The notes: generated from the letters alone by a model not told the origin. DNA of 64,000 nucleotides from VRUE01 sp963703335 (GCA_963703335.1 OY969812.1:2232001-2296000); one strand, 5' to 3'; positions 38,423 to 46,729 are shown, counted from the stretch's first letter. Made by a program: numbers and translations.

Positions 38423-39394
38423 CTAAGCGCTCAGCTCGGCGAGCCCTTGCTGGTGGTCAACGATCGGCGCGTAACCCAGCTCGGCACGGGCCTTGGAGAT
38501 GTCGATCGTGCACTCCTGGGTGAGGAGCCAGGAGCGGAAGGAGGTCATCGGTGGCTCTCCCGGCAGGGGCAGGAGTTTCCAGGCCGCCTCGCAGACCCTT
38601 GCCATCGGGGCGGCGGTCCAGGCGGGCAGGCTGCGGTTGGGGGGCTCGACGCCCTGGGTTCGAAGCAGCTCGGTGACGAACTCGCGAAAGACGACGGGCT
38701 CGCCGTCAGTGACGAAGTAGGCCTCACCCGAGCGGCCCTTCTTTGCAGCCAGGATCAAGCCCTCGACGACGTTGTTGACGTGGGTTGTGTCGGTGACGTT
38801 GCGACCGCCGCCGATCCAGGCGAAGCGGCCGCTTTCGACGGTCGCGACCATTTCGGGCAGCAGGGTCGTATCGCCCTTGCCCCAGACGAAGCGGGGACGG
38901 AGGGCGACGGTCTCGAAACCCGAGCGAGCTGCCTTGCGAACCGCTTCCTCGGCTTTGGCCTTCGTGGCCGGATATGGCGCTCGCGAGTCCGGACGCAGCG
39001 GCGCGGTCTCGTCTACCTGAACCAGTGGCTCACCGGCCATCAGCGCTGCCTCGGTTCCGCAGTGGACGAAGCGCCTCACCCCAGCCTCGGCGCAGGCGGT
39101 GAGGGCATTCCGGGTTCCCTCGACGTTGCCCCGCTCGAAGTCCTCCCACGGCCCCCACTCGCCCAGGTGGGCGGCAAGGTGGAAGGCGTGCTCGCAGCCA
39201 GCTGCTCCTGTGGTCAACGAGGCTTGGTCTCCGAGCTCTCCCCGAACCGGCTCCGCGCCGAGTTCGGCGACTCGTTCGGCAGCTTGCTCGGAGCGCGCAA
39301 GCGCTCGCACCGGCCGGCCTTCGGAGACCAGCCGCTGCACCAGCCTGCCGCCGATGAAACCCGATCCACCCGTGACAAAGGCCGCCGCCGCCAT
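38423..39394 (-). CDS. NAD(P)-dependent epimerase/3-beta-hydroxysteroid dehydrogenase-like protein
   Basis: 323 residues from ATG 39394. The extended-SDR cofactor loop is AFVTGGSGFIGGRLVQRLVS, followed by DQASLTTGAAGCEHAFHLAA, the catalytic YPATKAKAEEAVRKAA (YxxxK) and ALRPRFVWGKGDTTLLPEMV. The pattern YPATKAKAE with RFVWG is typical of the 3-beta-HSD/isomerase branch of NAD-dependent epimerases, acting on sugar nucleotides, steroids or flavonoid-like substrates. An upstream frame of 95 residues is non-conserved and rejected. Its start is 25 nt from the divergent SDR start. Confidence 0.92.
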   Translation of the reverse strand: MAAAAFVTGGSGFIGGRLVQRLVSEGRPVRALARSEQAAERVAELGAEPVRGELGDQASLTTGAAGCEHAFHLAAHLGEWGPWEDFERGNVEGTRNALTACAEAGVRRFVHCGTEAALMAGEPLVQVDETAPLRPDSRAPYPATKAKAEEAVRKAARSGFETVALRPRFVWGKGDTTLLPEMVATVESGRFAWIGGGRNVTDTTHVNNVVEGLILAAKKGRSGEAYFVTDGEPVVFREFVTELLRTQGVEPPNRSLPAWTAAPMARVCEAAWKLLPLPGEPPMTSFRSWLLTQECTIDISKARAELGYAPIVDHQQGLAELSA

Positions 39395-39419
39395 CGGGGC
39401 CGATGTTAGCCTGGCGCGG

Positions 39420-40259
39420 GTGAAGTCCGTGCTGATCACAGGCGCTTCGACCGGGATCGGCCGGGCGAGTGCCCTACGGCTGGACAGCGCTGGTTGGCAA
39501 GTCTTCGCCGGGGTGAGGCGAGAGGAGGACGCTGAGTCGCTGCGCGCCGATGCATCGTCGCGCCTGGTGCCGCTGATGCTCGACGTCACCGATGCGGACC
39601 AGATCGCAGCGGCCGCGAACCAGATCGCCGGCACCGTCGGTGACGGAGGCTTGGATGGCCTCGTCAACAACGCCGGCATCGCCGTGCCCAGCCCACTGGA
39701 GACGATCCCGATCGAGGACTTCCGTCACCAGATCGAGGTAAACCTGACCGGGCAGGTCGCGGTCACGCAAGCGCTCCTCCCGCAGCTTCGCGTGGCGCAC
39801 GGGCGGATCGTCTTCATCAGCTCAATCGGCGGCCTGATCGCCTTCCCGCTCACCGGGGCCTACCACGCGGCCAAGTTCGGCATTGAGGCGGTCGGCGACA
39901 TATTCAGGCAGGAGCTGCGGTCCTGGGGGATCCAGGTCTCGATCGTCGAGCCGGGATCTATCGCGACGCCGATCTGGGACCGTGGCGAGCAGCGAGCGGA
40001 CGAAATCGGCGCGCGTACGCCCCACCGCGAAGCGCTCTATGGCAAAGCGATCGCCGCCTACCGCAAGGTGATCAAGGACACGGCGGAGCGGGGCATCCCG
40101 CCGGAGAAGGTGGCCGACGTGATCGAGCACGCGCTGGAGGCCCGTCGGCCCAGGACGCGCTATCTGGTCGGCGCCGACGCCAAGGTGCAGGCCCGGCTCA
40201 GGCACCTGATCCCGACGCGCCTGTTCGACCGCATCGTGGCGCGGGTCATGCACCTCTAG
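39420..40259 (+). CDS. SDR family oxidoreductase
   Basis: 279 residues from GTG 39420, giving KSVLITGASTGIGRASALRL. Other classical marks are GLDGLVNNAGIAVPSPLETI, the catalytic Ser in RIVFISSIGGLIAFPLTGAY and YxxxK in GAYHAAKFGIEAVGDIFRQE, followed by SIVEPGSIATPIWDRGEQ. The long C-terminus (RRPRTRYLVGADAKVQARLR, then HLIPTRLFDRIVARVMHL) resembles retinol-dehydrogenase-like SDRs acting on lipophilic alcohols. Start choice rests on the conserved TGASTGIG beginning 6 residues in. The 25 nt separating it from the epimerase start leave no space for separate promoters. Confidence 0.92.
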   Translation: MKSVLITGASTGIGRASALRLDSAGWQVFAGVRREEDAESLRADASSRLVPLMLDVTDADQIAAAANQIAGTVGDGGLDGLVNNAGIAVPSPLETIPIEDFRHQIEVNLTGQVAVTQALLPQLRVAHGRIVFISSIGGLIAFPLTGAYHAAKFGIEAVGDIFRQELRSWGIQVSIVEPGSIATPIWDRGEQRADEIGARTPHREALYGKAIAAYRKVIKDTAERGIPPEKVADVIEHALEARRPRTRYLVGADAKVQARLRHLIPTRLFDRIVARVMHL

Positions 40260-43200
40260 CCGGCGCGCCGATCGTCTCGCGGGTGGTTTCGATCGACTGC
40301 AGGCTGATCATCGCTCCGGTGCGCTCGGCGACCTCCGCCGCCTCGTCGAGAGCGACCTCAACTCCGTCTTGCCCACTGGCCGTCCGGGCGATGGCGATGG
40401 CCTGGAGGGTCAGCGGCAGCGACCAGAGCATGCCGCGTTCGCGGGCGATCTCGGTCGCCCACTCCGCCAGCTCCAAGCCCTCTTCAGGGCGGCCGACGCC
40501 CACCAGGGCCTCGGCCCGCAATCCCGCCCGCCAGGCCTCCATCTCATCGCCTCCGCTGACGGCGGCTCGGTAGACCCGATCGGACTCTTCGAGTGAATCG
40601 AGCGCCCCTGCGTAGTCACCGGCGGCGAGCTGGGTCCCGCCGAGGTTGGAGAGGGCGAGGCTGCGCGAGAAGACGTCTCCGAGCCGTTCGGTCAGCTCGC
40701 AGTTTCGGCGTGCAAGCGCGATCGCCGCATCGAGGTCGCCGCGCATGGCCAACATCAGCGCCTGGTTGCTGCGCGTCCAGCTGGCAATCTCCGGATCGCC
40801 GTCCTCGGTTGCGATCCGCAGCGCCGCGTTGAACAATTTTTCGGCCTCCTCCAGCTCGTTCCGCTCGCGCAGCACCAGGCCCTTCGCCATCGTTGCCCAG
40901 GCGACTGGGCTGCCGATGATGATCCCGGCACCGACGCGGCGGTCCTCGCCCGCGAGGTCGAGGATCTCGTCGGCGGACCGGTCGAAGCCGACGAAGTCCC
41001 CCGCGCACAAGTGCGCGTAGGAGCTGGCAGCGCGGATCGCGACGCGAAGGTGCAGGTCGCCCGAGCGGTCGGCGATGTCGATCGTTTCGGCCACCGCTTT
41101 CAGCCAGGCTGAGGCGACGTGCGGCATGCCGGGCCGCACGTCGCGCGCGACCCTGAGCATTGCCAGCGAGTGCAGGTCACCGGTCCGCTTGGCGATCTCC
41201 TCCGCTTCGGCGGTCAGCCGCTCTTCCTCTGCGTCGGCCATGCCGAGGCGCCAGGCGAAGTCGAGCTGCTGGAGCCGCGACATCACCGCCATCGCCATCG
41301 TCTCGCCGGTCTCCTCGAGCTGTTCGGTCAGCTCCATCGCCTTGCGCCACAGTCGCAGCGCGTCCTGCGGGCGGCTGCTTCCAGCCCAGTAGGCCGCTCG
41401 CGCCGACCAGCGTGCTGCGTCGAGCGTTTCGCCACCTGCCTCCATGTGGCTTGCGATCAGGGCGGCGAGCTCGTCGTGGCGGTCGGGATTGAGCTCAATC
41501 AGGGCGCGCGCGGTGGCTGCGTGCGTGGCGGCACGCTGATCGGCCAGCTGGGTGTTGTAGGCGACCTCGCGGGTCAGCGGGTGGCGGAAGGAGAGGACCC
41601 TTTCCGGGTAGATCTCGGTCTCGAAAAGGAAGCCGCCGTCGGTCAGCTCGCAGAGCGCCGCCCGGTAGTCGTCGTCCGTGCTTTGGCCCGACACCATTCC
41701 CAGCGCCCGCTCGCTGATCTCTTTGCTGGTCACCGAGGCCGCTTGCAGCAGTTGCTTGGCCTTCGGTTCGAGGCGGTCGATCCGCGCCGCCAGCACCGTC
41801 TGCACGCTTGCGGGAACCCCGGTGTCCTCGACGGGATGCGCCAGGCGATAGGCGCCGCGCTCGCCATCGAGGTTGCCGGCTTCGGCAAGGCCGCGGACGA
41901 TCTCCTCGATGAAGAACGGGTTCCCAGCCGTCCGCTCGTGGATCAGGTCGGCGAGGCCGTCGAGCGAGGGATCGTCGCCGGCTAGGTCGCGAATCAACTC
42001 GCGCGTGTCCTCAGGGCCGAGCGGCTCCAGCGAGATCCCCCGATAGGTCTCGGCGCTTGCCCATTCGGCGCTGTATTCGGGGCGGAAGTTGACGATTGCC
42101 AGGGTCTTGGTCCCCTCGACCGAGGAGATCAGCTCGCCCAGCAAGGTTGCCGAGCCCTCGTCCATCCAGTGCAGGTCCTCGACCAGAGCGACGATCGAGT
42201 TGCGCCGGTTGGGCGCGCGCACGAGGCGGCAGACGGCGCCGCGCAGCGCCCGGTGGCGCGCCTCGGCGCTGAGCTGCGGCAGCGGCCGGTCGGGATCGGG
42301 GACGCCGAGGAAGTCGAAGAGCAGCGGCAGGTCCTCGGCGAAGTCGGGATCGAGCAGCAGGGTGCGACCGGCGATCTTCTCGCGGACGATCCGCTCGGCA
42401 TCGCCGTCGACGATGCCGAAGTAGGAGCGCAGCATCTGCAGGACGGGCATGAAGGGAATCGTCTGACCGTGTGCCTGCGCCTGGCATTCGAAGACTTCGA
42501 CCCCGCGCTCGCGACAGCGTTCGGCGAACTCGTGGCAGAGGCGGCTCTTGCCGATCCCCGGCTCGGCGACGATGCCGACCGCGGCGCCTTCGCTGCCCTC
42601 GGCCCGGTCGAGTGCCGCTTCAAGCACGGCCATCTCCTCGTCGCGCCCGATGAAGCGCGAGAAGCCGCGCTCGCGGGAGAGGTCGAGCCGCGAGCGTGCC
42701 GCGCCGACGCCAGCCAGCTCGAAGACGCCGACCGGGCGGCTGGCGCCCTTAATCTCGAAGTGGCCGAGGTCCTCCAGCTCCATGAACCCGTGCGCCAGCT
42801 CCGCGGTGCTCTCGGTCAGGTAGGCCTTGCCGGGCTCGGCCAGCGCCTCCATTCGCTGCGCCAGGCCGACCGTGTGCCCGACCGCCGTGTAGCCGCCCTC
42901 ACCGATCTCACCGGCGACGACCTCGCCGGAGTTGACCCCGATTCGGGTGGAGAAGTTGAGCCCATGCTTGCGACGCAGCTCGGCTGCGTACTCGCCGACG
43001 TCGTCGAGCATCGTTAGTGCCGCGTAGCAAGCCCGCCGTGCGTGGTCCTCGTGCGCGACCGGCGCACCGAAGACGGCCATGATCCCGTCGCCAGTGAACT
43101 TGTCCACCGTCCCTTCGAAGCGGTGGACGGCGTCGGCGAGGGTGGAGAAGAAGCGCTGCATGATCGCGTGCCACTGCTCGGGGTCCTGCTGCTCAGCCAT

Positions 43201-43278
43201 GTCCATTGACCCTTGGACGTCGGCGAAGAGGACGGTTACCTGCTTGCGCTCGCCCCCGAGCTGCGCGATCTCGCTCAT
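40246..43278 (-). CDS. Adenylate/guanylate cyclase-AAA ATPase-TPR regulatory protein
   Basis: The protein of about 1010 residues starts at ATG 43278. A class III nucleotide cyclase domain occupies residues 10-180: VTVLFADVQGSMDMAEQ (metal Asp about 20), KFTGDGIMAVFGAPVAHEDH with the second metal Asp, and GVNSGEVVAGEIGEGGYTAVG. A LuxR-like ATPase follows with GIVAEPGIGKSRLCHEF (Walker A, first Gly replaced by Ala) and IVALVEDLHWMDEGSATLL (Walker B). The C-terminal 450 residues are TPR-like repeats. It probably makes a cyclic nucleotide under control of the ATPase or a partner. A 14-nt tail overlaps the SDR gene. Confidence 0.93.
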   Translation of the reverse strand: MSEIAQLGGERKQVTVLFADVQGSMDMAEQQDPEQWHAIMQRFFSTLADAVHRFEGTVDKFTGDGIMAVFGAPVAHEDHARRACYAALTMLDDVGEYAAELRRKHGLNFSTRIGVNSGEVVAGEIGEGGYTAVGHTVGLAQRMEALAEPGKAYLTESTAELAHGFMELEDLGHFEIKGASRPVGVFELAGVGAARSRLDLSRERGFSRFIGRDEEMAVLEAALDRAEGSEGAAVGIVAEPGIGKSRLCHEFAERCRERGVEVFECQAQAHGQTIPFMPVLQMLRSYFGIVDGDAERIVREKIAGRTLLLDPDFAEDLPLLFDFLGVPDPDRPLPQLSAEARHRALRGAVCRLVRAPNRRNSIVALVEDLHWMDEGSATLLGELISSVEGTKTLAIVNFRPEYSAEWASAETYRGISLEPLGPEDTRELIRDLAGDDPSLDGLADLIHERTAGNPFFIEEIVRGLAEAGNLDGERGAYRLAHPVEDTGVPASVQTVLAARIDRLEPKAKQLLQAASVTSKEISERALGMVSGQSTDDDYRAALCELTDGGFLFETEIYPERVLSFRHPLTREVAYNTQLADQRAATHAATARALIELNPDRHDELAALIASHMEAGGETLDAARWSARAAYWAGSSRPQDALRLWRKAMELTEQLEETGETMAMAVMSRLQQLDFAWRLGMADAEEERLTAEAEEIAKRTGDLHSLAMLRVARDVRPGMPHVASAWLKAVAETIDIADRSGDLHLRVAIRAASSYAHLCAGDFVGFDRSADEILDLAGEDRRVGAGIIIGSPVAWATMAKGLVLRERNELEEAEKLFNAALRIATEDGDPEIASWTRSNQALMLAMRGDLDAAIALARRNCELTERLGDVFSRSLALSNLGGTQLAAGDYAGALDSLEESDRVYRAAVSGGDEMEAWRAGLRAEALVGVGRPEEGLELAEWATEIARERGMLWSLPLTLQAIAIARTASGQDGVEVALDEAAEVAERTGAMISLQSIETTRETIGAPARGA

Positions 43279-43319
43279 GCAGCTCAAGCTTACGCCTGCA
43301 CCTATACTGACCAAACCGA

Positions 43320-43335
43320 TTGACTGGTCAGTCAA
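43320..43335. promoter_or_regulatory. TetR-type operator upstream of nitrilase/tetR operon
   Basis: TTGACTG (43320-43326) and CAGTCAA (43329-43335) form a palindrome with a GT centre. It lies 25 nt upstream of the nitrilase start, and the operon contains a tetR gene. Similar TGACTG/CAGTCA sites are bound by fatty-acid-type TetR proteins in other actinobacteria and bacilli. A link to this TetR is inferred from proximity. Confidence 0.7.
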
Positions 43336-43359
43336 CCAGCGAGCGAAAAAAGGAACGCT

Positions 43360-44190
43360 TTGCGCGCAGCGGTCGTACAGCTCAATTCAACCGGCGAGAA
43401 GGCACGGAACCTGAAGGCCGCCGAGCGGCTGGTGCGGGCCGCCGCTGCCGACGGGGCCCAGTTGGTCGCGCTGCCGGAGAAGTGGAATCTCTTGGCGGGC
43501 GGCGAGGAGCTGATCGACGGCGCCGAGGCGCTCGACGGTCCGAGCCTCAGCGCCGCCCGCGCTTGGGCTCGGGAGCTGGGCATTTTCCTCTTGGCCGGGA
43601 GCGTTTCCGAGCGCGGCCCCGAGGGCAAGGCTTTCAACACGTCCGTTTTGATCGACGGCAGCGGAGAGGACCTCGCCGTCTACCGCAAGATCCACATGTT
43701 CGATGTCGAAGTCGGTGGGGTCTCCTACCGCGAGTCCGCTCATGAGGAGCCCGGCGATGAGATCGTCACCGCCTCTATCGCAGACACGACCCTCGGCCTC
43801 AGCGTCTGTTACGACCTGCGCTTCCCTGAGCTCTTCCGCATCCTCGCCGTGCGCGGGGCCCGTTTGCTCACCGTGCCCTCCGCCTTCACGCTTGCCACCG
43901 GCCGCGACCATTGGGAGGTGCTGTTGCGCGCCCGCGCGATCGAGAACCAGGCCTTCCTCCTCGCGCCCAACCAGGTCGGTGAGGCGCCTCCGCACTTCCA
44001 TTCCTATGGTCGCTCGTCGATCATCGACCCCTGGGGGGTAGTCCTGGCGACGGCGCCTGACGAGGAGTGCTTTGTTGCCGCCGAGCTCGACTTCGACGCC
44101 CAGGATCGCGTGCGCGAGTCGCTGCCCTCGCTCGCTAACCGCCGACCCCAGGCTTACCTTTGGCCACAGCTCGCGGAGATGCGTTCCTGA
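43360..44190 (+). CDS. Carbon-nitrogen hydrolase (nitrilase superfamily)
   Basis: 276 residues from TTG 43360 with AAAAAGGAA upstream. The catalytic triad is Glu40 in ALPEKWNLLAGG, Lys110 in AVYRKIHMFDVEVGG, and Cys150 in LGLSVCYDLRFPELFR. The arrangement RKIHMFDVE and CYDLRFPEL matches the Nit2 or omega-amidase branch, which hydrolyses omega-amides such as 2-oxoglutaramate; deaminated-glutathione amidase is an alternative. It is cytosolic. The operon continues with tetR, overlapping by 1 nt (TGATG). A TetR-like palindrome precedes it. Confidence 0.93.
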   Translation: MRAAVVQLNSTGEKARNLKAAERLVRAAAADGAQLVALPEKWNLLAGGEELIDGAEALDGPSLSAARAWARELGIFLLAGSVSERGPEGKAFNTSVLIDGSGEDLAVYRKIHMFDVEVGGVSYRESAHEEPGDEIVTASIADTTLGLSVCYDLRFPELFRILAVRGARLLTVPSAFTLATGRDHWEVLLRARAIENQAFLLAPNQVGEAPPHFHSYGRSSIIDPWGVVLATAPDEECFVAAELDFDAQDRVRESLPSLANRRPQAYLWPQLAEMRS

Positions 44191-44789
44191 TGGCCAAGGC
44201 ACCGCCGATCGACAAGCGCCGGCAAATCCTCGACGCGGCGATCCGCGTCTTTGCCCGCCAGGGCTTCTACTCGACCCGGGTCTCTGACATCGCCGACGAG
44301 GCAGGGGTCGCTTACGGGCTCGTCTACCACTACTTCAAGTCCAAGGACGAGGTTCTCAACGAGCTCTTCAGCGAGCGCTGGTCACTGCTGCTGACGGCGA
44401 TCGATGAGGCCGATCGCGAGGGTGCCTCGCCGCGCGCCAAGCTCGAAGCGGTGGCCGGCTTCATCGTCGACTCCTATCGCCACGACCCCGAGCTGATGAA
44501 GGTGATCATCGTCGAGGTAACGCGGGCGGCCAACTCCTTCGGTCGCACGCACTTGCCGGAGATCCGCCGCGCCTATGACTCGATCGCCAAAATCGTCGCC
44601 GACGGCCAGGCGGCTGGCGTCTTCCGCCGCGACATCGACTCGACCTTCGCCTCGATGTCCTTCTACGGCGCGGTCGAGCAGCTCCTCTCCGGTTGGATTT
44701 TCGAGGTGATTCCGGCCTCTGACACTGACTTCGATCAGGCAAAGACGTTGCTGGTCGCCACCATCTGCGACGGCCTGGAGCCACGATAG
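44190..44789 (+). CDS. TetR family transcriptional regulator
   Basis: 199 residues from ATG 44190, overlapping the nitrilase stop. The helix-turn-helix DKRRQILDAAIRVFARQGFY, then STRVSDIADEAGVAYGLVYH and YFKSKDEVLNELFSERW, is very close to FadR/AcrR-type actinobacterial TetR proteins. The C-terminal domain has DPELMKVIIVEVTRAANSFG and GWIFEVIPASDTDFDQAKTL; this type often binds acyl-CoA. The operator at 43320 is its likely target, giving autoregulation together with the nitrilase. The acyl-CoA link is inference. Confidence 0.93.
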   Translation: MAKAPPIDKRRQILDAAIRVFARQGFYSTRVSDIADEAGVAYGLVYHYFKSKDEVLNELFSERWSLLLTAIDEADREGASPRAKLEAVAGFIVDSYRHDPELMKVIIVEVTRAANSFGRTHLPEIRRAYDSIAKIVADGQAAGVFRRDIDSTFASMSFYGAVEQLLSGWIFEVIPASDTDFDQAKTLLVATICDGLEPR

Positions 44790-44806
44790 GTAAGGTCGAA
44801 GTCCCG

Positions 44807-44941
44807 ATGGATCACGACATCACCAAACGTCTCATCTGGAGCGGCATGCTCGCGGCCAGCGGTGCGCTGGCAAGCATCGTCGCGACCCGCCTGGCCGGCT
44901 TCGTCTGGCGGCGCATGTTCGACGAGGACCCGCCGGAGTAG
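44807..44941 (+). CDS. Small membrane protein of 44 residues
   Basis: ATG 44807 opens MDHDITKRLIWSGMLAASGA, then LASIVATRLAGFVWRRMFDE and DPPE, and stops at TAG 44941, followed 1 nt later by GTG 44943 of the holin-X gene. It has a single hydrophobic helix with basic residues on both sides, resembling the small DUF4235-like proteins that accompany phage-holin-superfamily and DUF3618 genes in actinobacteria. The coupling and position support a real gene. Its function is unknown, but it is presumably part of the same envelope unit. Confidence 0.7.
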   Translation: MDHDITKRLIWSGMLAASGALASIVATRLAGFVWRRMFDEDPPE

Positions 44942-44942
44942 C

Positions 44943-45380
44943 GTGGCCGACGGTCCCCTCACGCCGCCCCCGGCTCAGGACGAGCGCTCGGTTAGCGAGC
45001 TGGTCTTCGACGTCGCCGAAAAGAGCTCATCGCTGGTCCGCGAGGAGATCGAGCTCGCCAAGACCGAGGTTTCGGAAAAGGTCGGCAAGCTCCTGCGCGG
45101 CTCGGTGGTCGGCATCGCCGCCGGCACCTTCGCCTTCCTGGCGCTGATCTTGATCATGGAGGGCGTCGCTTGGCTGCTCGCCGAAGAGGTCTTCGACGGC
45201 AACGCCTGGCCGGGCTTCTTCGTCGAGGCTGCGCTCTTCCTTCTGATCGCCGCCGCGGCGGGCTTCATCGCCTACCGCTCGGTCCAGGCCGGCGCCCCGC
45301 CGATGCCCGAGCAGGCGATCGCAGAGGCGAAGCTGACCAGGGAAACGATCGAATCAGGAGCGAAGGCAGGCAAGGAATGA
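44943..45380 (+). CDS. Phage holin superfamily protein (actinobacterial holin-X, DUF1469-like)
   Basis: 145 residues from GTG 44943. A conserved amphipathic helix, SVSELVFDVAEKSSSLVREE, then IELAKTEVSEKVGKLLRG, leads into two membrane helices (SVVGIAAGTFAFLALILIME; FFVEAALFLLIAAAAGFIAY) and a charged tail. This is the PF07332 pattern common in actinobacteria, where it is chromosomal and not tied to phage lysis. It probably shapes or stabilises the membrane. It overlaps the DUF3618 gene by ATGA, and the 44-aa gene lies immediately upstream; all three form one operon. Confidence 0.9.
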   Translation: MADGPLTPPPAQDERSVSELVFDVAEKSSSLVREEIELAKTEVSEKVGKLLRGSVVGIAAGTFAFLALILIMEGVAWLLAEEVFDGNAWPGFFVEAALFLLIAAAAGFIAYRSVQAGAPPMPEQAIAEAKLTRETIESGAKAGKE

Positions 45381-45628
45381 GCACCCACCCCGAGCCCAGC
45401 CGCCCCTCGACCGCCGGGATACCCGGTCGCTCCGCGGCCCAGATTCGCCGCGACATCGACCTGCAGCGCCGCGATCTCGGTAGCTCGGTGGAGATCCTGC
45501 GCGGCCGGGTCACCGAACTCACCGACTGGCGCCGCCAGGTGGCCGAGCACCGTTCGCAGCTAATCGTCGGCGCCGCTGTAGCCGGCTTCGCGCTTGGCGG
45601 CCTGATGATGCTGCGCCGTCGCCGCTAG
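45377..45628 (+). CDS. DUF3618 protein
   Basis: 83 residues from ATG 45377, overlapping the holin-X stop (ATGA). Family features are the segment AAQIRRDIDLQRRDLGSSVE, which forms an amphipathic helix, followed by ILRGRVTELTDWRRQVAEHR and a C-terminal membrane helix (LIVGAAVAGFALGGLMM) with a basic end. In actinobacteria DUF3618 and holin-X proteins are regularly encoded together. Function is unknown; an anchoring or membrane-stress role is inferred. The window shows no further member of this operon. Confidence 0.88.
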   Translation: MSTHPEPSRPSTAGIPGRSAAQIRRDIDLQRRDLGSSVEILRGRVTELTDWRRQVAEHRSQLIVGAAVAGFALGGLMMLRRRR

Positions 45629-45642
45629 CCGCCCCCCAAGCG

Positions 45643-45876
45643 ATGGCCGCGGACCTGGTGGAGATCAAGGGGATGATCGAGGCGGCGTTGCCCGGCGCGA
45701 CGGTGGACGTCGCCGACGAAACCGGCACCGGCGATCACCTGCGCGCGACCGTAGAGGCCCCTCAGTTCGAGGGCCTCTCCCGCCTCGCCCAGCATCGCCT
45801 GGTCAAGGCCGCGGTGAAGCAGCGCTTCGACGACGGCACAATCCACGCCCTCTCGGTGAAGACAAGCACCCCCTGA
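45643..45876 (+). CDS. BolA family protein
   Basis: 77 residues, with the BolA class II-like pattern: VEIKGMIEAALPGATVDVAD, then TGTGDHLRATVEAPQFEGLS, LAQHRLVKAAVKQRF and the final IHALSVKTSTP. The invariant His of the C-terminal helix-loop (TIHALSVKT) is present. Such proteins form a [2Fe-2S]-bridged complex with CGFS monothiol glutaredoxins, and a glutaredoxin gene is the next gene. It probably takes part in iron-sulfur delivery or iron sensing. It starts 14 nt after DUF3618, so it could share that transcript. Confidence 0.94.
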   Translation: MAADLVEIKGMIEAALPGATVDVADETGTGDHLRATVEAPQFEGLSRLAQHRLVKAAVKQRFDDGTIHALSVKTSTP

Positions 45877-45884
45877 GCGCGCTT

Positions 45885-45920
45885 CCGACATTGACCCCAC
45901 CCCAGTGTGGTCAATGTCGG
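45885..45920. repeat. Palindromic repeat, CCGACATT family, copy 2
   Basis: Perfect 12-bp arms, CCGACATTGACC (45885-45896) and GGTCAATGTCGG (45909-45920), enclose a 12-nt loop. The element and its flank resemble 2306-2341. Here it lies between bolA and the glutaredoxin gene, where it may end bolA transcription. A -10-like TACACT (45934-45939) follows, 7 nt from ATG 45947. Confidence 0.85.
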
Positions 45921-45946
45921 ATACGTCGATCTCTACACTCCAGGAG

Positions 45947-46330
45947 ATGGCTGACGCCGAGCTAAAGCAGAAGGTCGAAGAGCTGATCGCCGCCAACCCG
46001 GTGCTGCTCTTCATGAAGGGCACGCCGGAAATGCCCCGCTGTGGCTTCTCGATGCGCGTGGTGCAGGTGCTCGACTCGCTTGACGTCGAGTACGGCGCGA
46101 TCGACGTCTTGCCCGCCCTGCAGCCGCTGCGCGAAGTCACTACGGAGATCTCCGACTGGCAGACCTTCCCGCAGCTCTACGTCAACGGCGAGCTGCTCGG
46201 CGGGGCAGACATCGTCGAGGAGATGTTCGACTCCGGCGAGTTGGCAGAGGCGCTTGGTGCCGAGCAGCCAGAGGCTGCACCGGCAGCCGCTACGTCCCCG
46301 GCGCAGTCGCCCCCGCTGCAGATCGAATAG
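45947..46330 (+). CDS. grxD: Monothiol glutaredoxin, Grx4/CGFS type
   Basis: 127 residues from ATG 45947. The fold starts ELKQKVEELIAANPVLLFMK, then GTPEMPRCGFSMRVVQVLDS, with the CGFS active site; TFPQLYVNGELLGGADIVEE, with the TFPQLY and GGxDI glutathione sites, follows. The C-terminal 25 residues (Ala/Pro/Glu) are an extra tail. CGFS proteins carry [2Fe-2S] clusters and partner with BolA, encoded directly upstream, and ErpA, encoded downstream on the other strand. A probable -10 (TACACT) at leaderless distance favours this start over ATG 45914, which is inside the palindrome. Confidence 0.94.
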   Translation: MADAELKQKVEELIAANPVLLFMKGTPEMPRCGFSMRVVQVLDSLDVEYGAIDVLPALQPLREVTTEISDWQTFPQLYVNGELLGGADIVEEMFDSGELAEALGAEQPEAAPAAATSPAQSPPLQIE

Positions 46331-46339
46331 GCCGCCGCC

Positions 46340-46729
46340 CTAGACGGCAGCGGTCTCGGCGGGAGCGTCGTCCTTGACCTGGAAGGACGAGCCGCAGCCG
46401 CAGGCGGCGACGACGTTGGGGTTGTTGACCTGGAAGCCCGCACCCTGCAGGCCTTCCACGTAGTCAACCTCAGAGCCGAAGACGAACTGCATACTGACTT
46501 TGTCGACGAGCACCGCGACGCCGTCGACCTCGAAGACGTGGTCGTCGTCCTTGGCTCGATCAAAGGCAAGCGCGTACTGGAACCCCGAACATCCGCCGCC
46601 GCGAACCGCGACGCGCAAGGCCTGCCCCTCGGAGTCCTCCTGACCGCTAAGCAACTCAGCAATCTTGCCAGCGGCCTTCTCGGTCAGGGCAATCGCTGCC
46701 TGGGGCGTATCGGTGGCGGCGTCAGTCAC
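46340..46729 (-). CDS. erpA: Iron-sulfur cluster insertion protein ErpA (HesB/IscA family)
   Basis: 129 residues from GTG 46729. The A-type carrier fold is seen in IALTEKAAGKIAELLSGQED, LRVAVRGGGCSGFQYALAFD, VLVDKVSMQFVFGSEVDYVE and NVVAACGCGSSFQVK. The three cluster cysteines are in GGGCSGF and ACGCGSS. It passes Fe-S clusters to apo-proteins. The upstream extension to 46807 is not conserved. Its stop is 9 nt from the grxD stop, so iron-sulfur genes are clustered tail to tail. It is divergent from degV with about 40 nt between starts. Confidence 0.95.
   Translation of the reverse strand: MTDAATDTPQAAIALTEKAAGKIAELLSGQEDSEGQALRVAVRGGGCSGFQYALAFDRAKDDDHVFEVDGVAVLVDKVSMQFVFGSEVDYVEGLQGAGFQVNNPNVVAACGCGSSFQVKDDAPAETAAV

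Noticed and set aside
39099..39419. Upstream extension of the SDR reading frame
   Set aside because: It is antisense to the epimerase start and shows no conserved sequence; the cofactor motif begins just after GTG 39420.
44862..44942. Upstream extension of the holin-X frame
   Set aside because: It overlaps the 44-residue gene in another frame and has no holin-X homology; GTG 44943 fits operon spacing.
2306..45920. CRISPR array from the dispersed palindromes
   Set aside because: The palindromes are thousands of bases apart, with no regular spacers and no cas genes.
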